A model generated the notes under the pieces. That model ran no database searches. It was not told where the DNA came from and saw nothing but the letters and a program-made list of their open reading frames with translations. Of a DNA stretch of 34,723 bases, positions 30,877 to 34,723 are shown piece after piece. The stretch is from an uncultured Gammaproteobacteria bacterium. Its GTDB lineage: Bacteria > Pseudomonadota > Gammaproteobacteria > GCA-001735895. The position numbers and the translations under genes are program-made. The stretch lies in contig CAMYON010000018.1 in NCBI GenBank assembly GCA_947260025.1, positions 1 through 34,723 on the forward strand. Reading direction: 5' to 3'. How positions within the stretch are numbered: the first letter of the stretch is position 1; every line of letters begins with the position of its first letter.

Positions 30877-32970
30877 TTACTCGGGGATACCGTGCCTCGA
30901 CACCACCAGCGCGTCGACAATGGTAACCTCCGCCTGGTTGACGATGACCGGATTCAAATCAATCTCGCCGATCGAATCGGCAAAAGCAACCGCCAGCGCC
31001 GAAAACCTGGTTATCAGTTCGACCAGGGCGTCGCGATTCACCGCGGCCTGACCCCTTACCCCGGCCAGCAACCTGGCCAGCCTGAGTTCATCGAGCATGG
31101 CTTCAGCCTGCCGCGCATCGACCGGCGCCAGCCGAAAGGCTCGTTCGGCCAGCAATTCGATCAATACGCCACCACAGGCAACAATTACCATCGGCCCATA
31201 CTGCGCGTCGTTTTTCATCCCCAGTGAAACCTCGACCCCAGGCTCGACCATCGGCATGACCAGGGCGCGCGGCCCGAGGCGCGATTCCATCTCCCGGTAA
31301 GCCGACTCGAGCTCGATCTCATTCTCGAGGCCCAACCTGACCCCATCTTGATCGGATTTATGCGCGATCCCCGGTTGCGCGGTTTTGAGCACCACGGGCC
31401 AACCACAGGATGTGGCCGCGGACCGCAACTGCTGGTGATTTTCGACAACGCTGTAGTTAACAACCGGCAGTCCGAAATCGGCCATCAGCTCGAGCGAGGT
31501 AACCTCGTCGAGCGTTCCCGCAGACCCGATTCGTCGCGCCCAGGCCGCTACCGCTGTGGCGTCGAAGCCTGGTTCTGCCTCGGGCGCATGCGCGACCTGT
31601 CGAGGGCGATAGTTCACCAGGTTACGCAGCGCGCGCAAGCCCACGTCGATGCCGTTGATGACCGGGATGCCCTGCCAGGTCATTTCGGCAGCCGTCTGGT
31701 TTAGCGAGGTATAGGTGCAGCTATTGACCAGGATCACGGGTTTTTCGCTGTAATCGGCGAGCTGTCGCGCCACGTCGAATAGTTCCGGGTAGTGCGAAAA
31801 ACCGTCGCGAAACTCGAACTCGAAGCTCAACAGCCCGGTATCCGCGTCATCGAGCAGCGCCTTGCCGCATTCGAGGTAGGTCTGCCCCGTGTTTCTGCCG
31901 AGCGCACCCATGCCATCCATCGGGTTGATCGCCTCCAGGCCGGATTCAAGATGGGCTCGCAGCACGCCAGTGGTTGCATCCGATATCCGGGCGAAATCGA
32001 GGCCGTAATCCTGCGCCAGGTCGATCATCTGTTCGCGCATGCCACCCGAGTCGAGCATGCTGGCGAGTCCGCCACCAGCGACGCGTAAACCCGCGGCAAA
32101 CAGCATCGCGGTAACAATCATTTCGTCGACATCGCGACACAGTATCGCATCGTAACGCCGACACAACGCGATGAACGCATCGTGATCGCCAACGATCGCG
32201 CCAGAATGACTCAGCGCCAGTTGCGCCGATTTTTCGGTGCGCCCGAGACGGGTAATCACCACCGGAATCGAGCGCGCCCGCGCCTGTTCCAATGCCGCGA
32301 CAAACGTCGGCACATCGCGCACCGTTTCCATGAATACGGCGATAACGCGCGTCGATTCCTGCTGCAGCAGGTAGTCCATGTAATCGCCCACGGTGGCATT
32401 GGTTTCCTGGGCGCTGGCAATGACATAGTTGAAACAGAAGCGCGCATCGTTATTGGCCAGGTAAGTCATGCCAGAGCCGGAATGCAGGATCAGCCCGATA
32501 TGCCCCGGAGGGCGGTTCGCCGGCGGGCAATCGAAACTGACCAGAACCTGGTCGTCGTAGTTGTAAAAGCCCATCGAGTTGCCACCGCAGACCGGTATGC
32601 CGGCTTCGCGGGCTTTTTGCCTGAGACGCTCGGTGAGCCGCGGCTCGTGGTCGTTCTCGATGTAGTTGGCGGCATAGATAACAACCCCGCCTACCCCCAG
32701 CGCCATCGCCTGCTCGAAGCTTTGCTCCAGCGCCAATCCGCTGATTGCGTATACCACCAGGTCGGGCACCTGCGGCAGATAATCGAGAGCGGCATAGCAG
32801 GTTACACCATGCAACGAGTCGTAACGCGGATTGACGGAATAAATCACGCCGGGGTAACCGCTGTCGATCAATTGGCGGTGCGTGATCGCCGCGAGGCTAC
32901 CGTTGCGCTCGGAAGCACCGACGATGGCAATCGAGCGCGGGGACAATAAGCGTTGTAACCAGTGTGCCAT
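30877..32970 (-). CDS. ADP-forming acyl-CoA synthetase (acetate-CoA ligase family)
   Basis: A 697-residue fused NDP-forming acyl-CoA synthetase: an N-terminal CoA-binding Rossmann domain (SPRSIAIVGASERNGSLA), two succinyl-CoA-synthetase-like domains with the phosphohistidine loop ALSHSGAIVGD (His255), and an ATP-grasp domain from about 470 with PVVLKTAQPGIAHKSDQDGV and EIDLNPVIV at the end. It forms an acyl-CoA and ADP from an acid, CoA and ATP, reversibly. The gene is divergent from the carnitinyl-CoA dehydratase-like crotonase, with 108 bp between starts, and the two may act in sequence: acid activation then dehydration or hydration. The acid is not known; carnitine- or 3-hydroxy-acid-like substrates would suit the partner. 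Confidence 0.9.
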   Translation of the reverse strand: MAHWLQRLLSPRSIAIVGASERNGSLAAITHRQLIDSGYPGVIYSVNPRYDSLHGVTCYAALDYLPQVPDLVVYAISGLALEQSFEQAMALGVGGVVIYAANYIENDHEPRLTERLRQKAREAGIPVCGGNSMGFYNYDDQVLVSFDCPPANRPPGHIGLILHSGSGMTYLANNDARFCFNYVIASAQETNATVGDYMDYLLQQESTRVIAVFMETVRDVPTFVAALEQARARSIPVVITRLGRTEKSAQLALSHSGAIVGDHDAFIALCRRYDAILCRDVDEMIVTAMLFAAGLRVAGGGLASMLDSGGMREQMIDLAQDYGLDFARISDATTGVLRAHLESGLEAINPMDGMGALGRNTGQTYLECGKALLDDADTGLLSFEFEFRDGFSHYPELFDVARQLADYSEKPVILVNSCTYTSLNQTAAEMTWQGIPVINGIDVGLRALRNLVNYRPRQVAHAPEAEPGFDATAVAAWARRIGSAGTLDEVTSLELMADFGLPVVNYSVVENHQQLRSAATSCGWPVVLKTAQPGIAHKSDQDGVRLGLENEIELESAYREMESRLGPRALVMPMVEPGVEVSLGMKNDAQYGPMVIVACGGVLIELLAERAFRLAPVDARQAEAMLDELRLARLLAGVRGQAAVNRDALVELITRFSALAVAFADSIGEIDLNPVIVNQAEVTIVDALVVSRHGIPE

Positions 32971-33078
32971 GGCGATAAATGAGTCGATGAACGCGGCGCG
33001 ATTTTGACATATATTGGCGAAACTGGCACAAGGAATCTTCCAAAAGGAAGAGACTCCAATAAATTTTCAGGGGCAGAG

Positions 33079-33885
33079 ATGAACGCAGGCGTAACAGTAG
33101 AAATCCACGATAAAGTTCTCGAAATCACCATCGACCGGCCACCGGCAAACGCGATTAATCCCGCTGTTTCAAACGCCATCTACGCGGCCCTGTCGACACT
33201 GCAAAACGACGACGGATTGCGTGTCGGCATCATCACCGGTAGCGGCGACCGGATCTTCAGCGCCGGCTGGGACCTGAAAGAGATCGCCGCCCTGGACAGC
33301 AACGAGGAAGCCGTCAACAGCGCTTTCGAATGCCCGGGAGGATTTGCCGGCATCTCTGAATTCTGGGGCCTGAAGAAACCGGTGATAAGCGCGATCAACG
33401 GTATGGCTGTCGGCGGCGGTTTCGAGATCGCGCTGGCCACCGACCTGATCGTCGCCGCCGATCACACCGAGTTCTTCCTGCCCGAAATGCAGCGTGGATT
33501 CCTGCCTGACGTGGGCGCGGTACAGATTCTGCCGCGACGTGTACCCTACAACGTGGCGATGGATTTACTCTATACCGGGCGCCGCATGAGCGCGCAGGAG
33601 GCCCTGCACTGGGGCCTGGTCAACCGGGTCTGCCCGCTGCCGGAGCTGATGGAAAATGTGCGCGGCCTGGCACGGGAGATTGCACGCGGGGCTCCGCTGG
33701 CGCTGCAGGCACTGAAAGAAGTTACTCCGGCTATTTATAACCTGCCCCTGGAACAGGCCTTTGCGGCCACCAAACCCGGTAACCAGGCATTGCCGATTTA
33801 CCAGAAAATGCTGATGTCTGAAGATTTCATGGAAGGTCCGCGCGCCTTTGCCGAGAAGCGCGAACCGGTATGGCAGGGAAAGTGA
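33079..33885 (+). CDS. crotonase-family protein, carnitinyl-CoA dehydratase-like
   Basis: A 268-residue enoyl-CoA hydratase/isomerase. The ATG at 33079 has AGGGGCAG upstream; an open frame from 33004 has no such site. IFSAGWDLKEIA (59-70) and GGFAGISEFWGLKKPVISAINGMAVGGGFEIALA (split here, 87-120) follow the CaiD pattern. Glu116 in GGGFE and Glu136 in LPEMQRGFLPD are the two catalytic glutamates seen in CaiD and enoyl-CoA hydratase. CaiD interconverts carnitinyl-CoA and crotonobetainyl-CoA, but other 3-hydroxyacyl-CoA substrates are possible. The leader contains TCTTCC-AAAA-GGAAGA (33036-33051), a small hairpin, and a consensus TTGACA at 33004-33009 without a clear -10. Confidence 0.87.
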   Translation: MNAGVTVEIHDKVLEITIDRPPANAINPAVSNAIYAALSTLQNDDGLRVGIITGSGDRIFSAGWDLKEIAALDSNEEAVNSAFECPGGFAGISEFWGLKKPVISAINGMAVGGGFEIALATDLIVAADHTEFFLPEMQRGFLPDVGAVQILPRRVPYNVAMDLLYTGRRMSAQEALHWGLVNRVCPLPELMENVRGLAREIARGAPLALQALKEVTPAIYNLPLEQAFAATKPGNQALPIYQKMLMSEDFMEGPRAFAEKREPVWQGK

Positions 33886-33907
33886 CGGCCGCGCCGGACC
33901 GTGATAA

Positions 33908-34480
33908 CTAGAAACTGGATCGCAGTCCCACCAAAAGTGAACCGATATCATCCCGATCGATATACCTCAGTACAAACTGGAATCCGTCACGCGAACCGCT
34001 GACGACGCCGAAGTTATAACCGGATTCGGCATCGCCGAATATATCGACCCGGTTTAATCCAATGGAAATCTCGGTTTGCGGACTGGTCATGTTGCGGATT
34101 TCCAGGCTGAACCAGTTACCGGTGTCGTCGGTAGAGTTACCAGCAGCCGGGTCCACCTCGGTTTCGAGATAGGCAAGCCCGAGTACGATATCGCCGGTAG
34201 TGGAGTATGGCTTATGGTAAAGAAATCCCAGGCTTGTCTGGTTGCCATCGGCATCATCGTCGAACTCGAGGTCCTGGTAAGCGGCAACCAGCGCCAGGGT
34301 GTCGCCAACATCGAGCGAAGCGTTCAGCTCGTAACCGTCTCCATCATCGTCGATATCCGGGTAATCCCAGTCCGCCTCTACATAGCCCAATTCGAAATAG
34401 CTATAGTTGATATTGCTCGCCAACGATGCGTTCGCGTAAATTAGCCCTGTCCAGATAACAAGTGCCAGATACTTCCTCAT
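33908..34480 (-). CDS. small outer-membrane beta-barrel protein
   Basis: A 190-residue exported protein: MRKYLALVIWTGLIYANASLAS is a signal peptide (cleavage near residue 22), followed by alternating strands typical of an eight-stranded barrel (INYSYFELGYVEADW, YELNASLDVGDTLALVAAYQDL, GDIVLGLAYLETEVD, WFSLEIRNM, TEISIGLNRVDIFG, FQFVLRYIDRD). The chain ends LLVGLRSSF with a C-terminal Phe, the outer-membrane insertion signal. It is rich in Asp (DYPDIDDDGDGYE, DDDADG), so loops may bind calcium. Substrate or partner unknown; similar proteins include OmpA-like and OmpX-like barrels. The next gene upstream on the same strand stops 30 bp away. Confidence 0.8.
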   Translation of the reverse strand: MRKYLALVIWTGLIYANASLASNINYSYFELGYVEADWDYPDIDDDGDGYELNASLDVGDTLALVAAYQDLEFDDDADGNQTSLGFLYHKPYSTTGDIVLGLAYLETEVDPAAGNSTDDTGNWFSLEIRNMTSPQTEISIGLNRVDIFGDAESGYNFGVVSGSRDGFQFVLRYIDRDDIGSLLVGLRSSF

Positions 34481-34510
34481 TTCGGAGTCTCCCCGCTAGT
34501 TAACTGCGCG

Positions 34511-34723
34511 CTAGGCCCGCGCGGCTTCATCGCCCGCCGACTGATTCGGTTTCAGCCGGGTATGAATCGAAACGCAATATAACAGAATAAACAACGCGAA
34601 CAGGTTTTCTTTCATTTCACCGGTATTGATGAATTCGACTTCGAACAGCGACAATACCGGCCTGATCAAAATAACCAGCAGCCCGATAGTGACACAATCG
34701 AGGGTTGGCCACTGCCAGTAGAA
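34511..34723 (-). CDS. C-terminal part of a membrane protein, 5' end beyond the window
   Basis: On the minus strand an open frame enters from the window edge and stops with TAG at 34511-34513, leaving 70 residues. It shows two hydrophobic segments, LDCVTIGLLVILIRPVLSLF and, after a short polar loop, LFALFILLYCVSIHT, and a polar tail ending in GDEAARA. Codon choice is like that of its neighbours. It lies 30 bp upstream of the outer-membrane protein gene in the same direction and could share its transcript. The family cannot be told from this fragment. Confidence 0.6.
   Translation of the reverse strand, partial: FYWQWPTLDCVTIGLLVILIRPVLSLFEVEFINTGEMKENLFALFILLYCVSIHTRLKPNQSAGDEAARA

Noticed and set aside
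1..34723. tRNA, rRNA, CRISPR, insertion sequence or prophage features
   Set aside because: No cloverleaf, repeat-spacer array, transposase or integrase motifs, or terminal inverted repeats were found on reading; coding density and style look uniform across the window.

Overview
This window looks like a GC-rich chromosomal segment from an aerobic, heterotrophic, probably marine proteobacterium, most likely a gammaproteobacterium. That placement is inference from gene content: malonyl-CoA decarboxylase, an encapsulated-ferritin homologue, DmdA-like and sulfolactate-lyase-like enzymes, a non-pyrrolysine MttB protein, and a MoxR/DUF58/DUF4129/SpoIIM/RDD membrane operon. I see no rRNA, tRNA, CRISPR array, transposase or phage gene. 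The window opens inside an asparaginase-family gene and closes inside a small membrane-protein gene.

Left part (1-5.3 kb): an L-asparaginase II gene that lacks the segment carrying its usual catalytic Ser-x-x-Lys pair, an alpha/beta hydrolase, malonyl-CoA decarboxylase, an endonuclease/exonuclease/phosphatase-fold protein and a two-domain cupin.

Central catabolic block (5.3-15.8 kb): eight minus-strand genes with overlaps or gaps of no more than 16 bp form one apparent operon. In transcription order they are an FMN 2-hydroxyacid dehydrogenase, a ThDP enzyme of the acetolactate-synthase fold, a hydroxyisourate-hydrolase/transthyretin-like protein with an altered C-terminus, a DmdA-like tetrahydrofolate demethylase, a SAM methyltransferase, an isochorismatase-type cysteine hydrolase, a dimethylformamidase-like hydrolase and a GNAT acetyltransferase. 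I know of no described pathway with this combination. Upstream lies a GntR/UTRA repressor gene, divergent from a two-gene (R)-sulfolactate sulfo-lyase-like operon (suyAB). A perfect 18-bp palindrome lies within the gntR promoter and next to the suyA promoter. The block therefore points to catabolism of methylated and sulfonated small molecules, with C1 units passed to tetrahydrofolate and sulfite released from sulfolactate.

Middle part (16.2-26.3 kb): an orphan encapsulated-ferritin homologue without a visible encapsulin-targeting tail, a TfoX-N protein, a CvpA protein with a C-terminal DUF4124-like segment, a TerB-like protein, and a seven-gene minus-strand operon (multi-pass membrane protein, RDD, SpoIIM, DUF4129, DUF4350, MoxR ATPase, DUF58) of probable envelope function.

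Right part (26.3-34.7 kb): a LysR regulator divergent from a GcvT-family gene followed by an MttB-family methyltransferase. A palindrome-rich AT-rich control region separates them, and this is a second candidate system for demethylating a methylated amine or onium compound. Next come a FecR-domain protein, an ADP-forming acyl-CoA synthetase divergent from a carnitinyl-CoA dehydratase-like crotonase, a small outer-membrane beta-barrel protein and a partial membrane protein.
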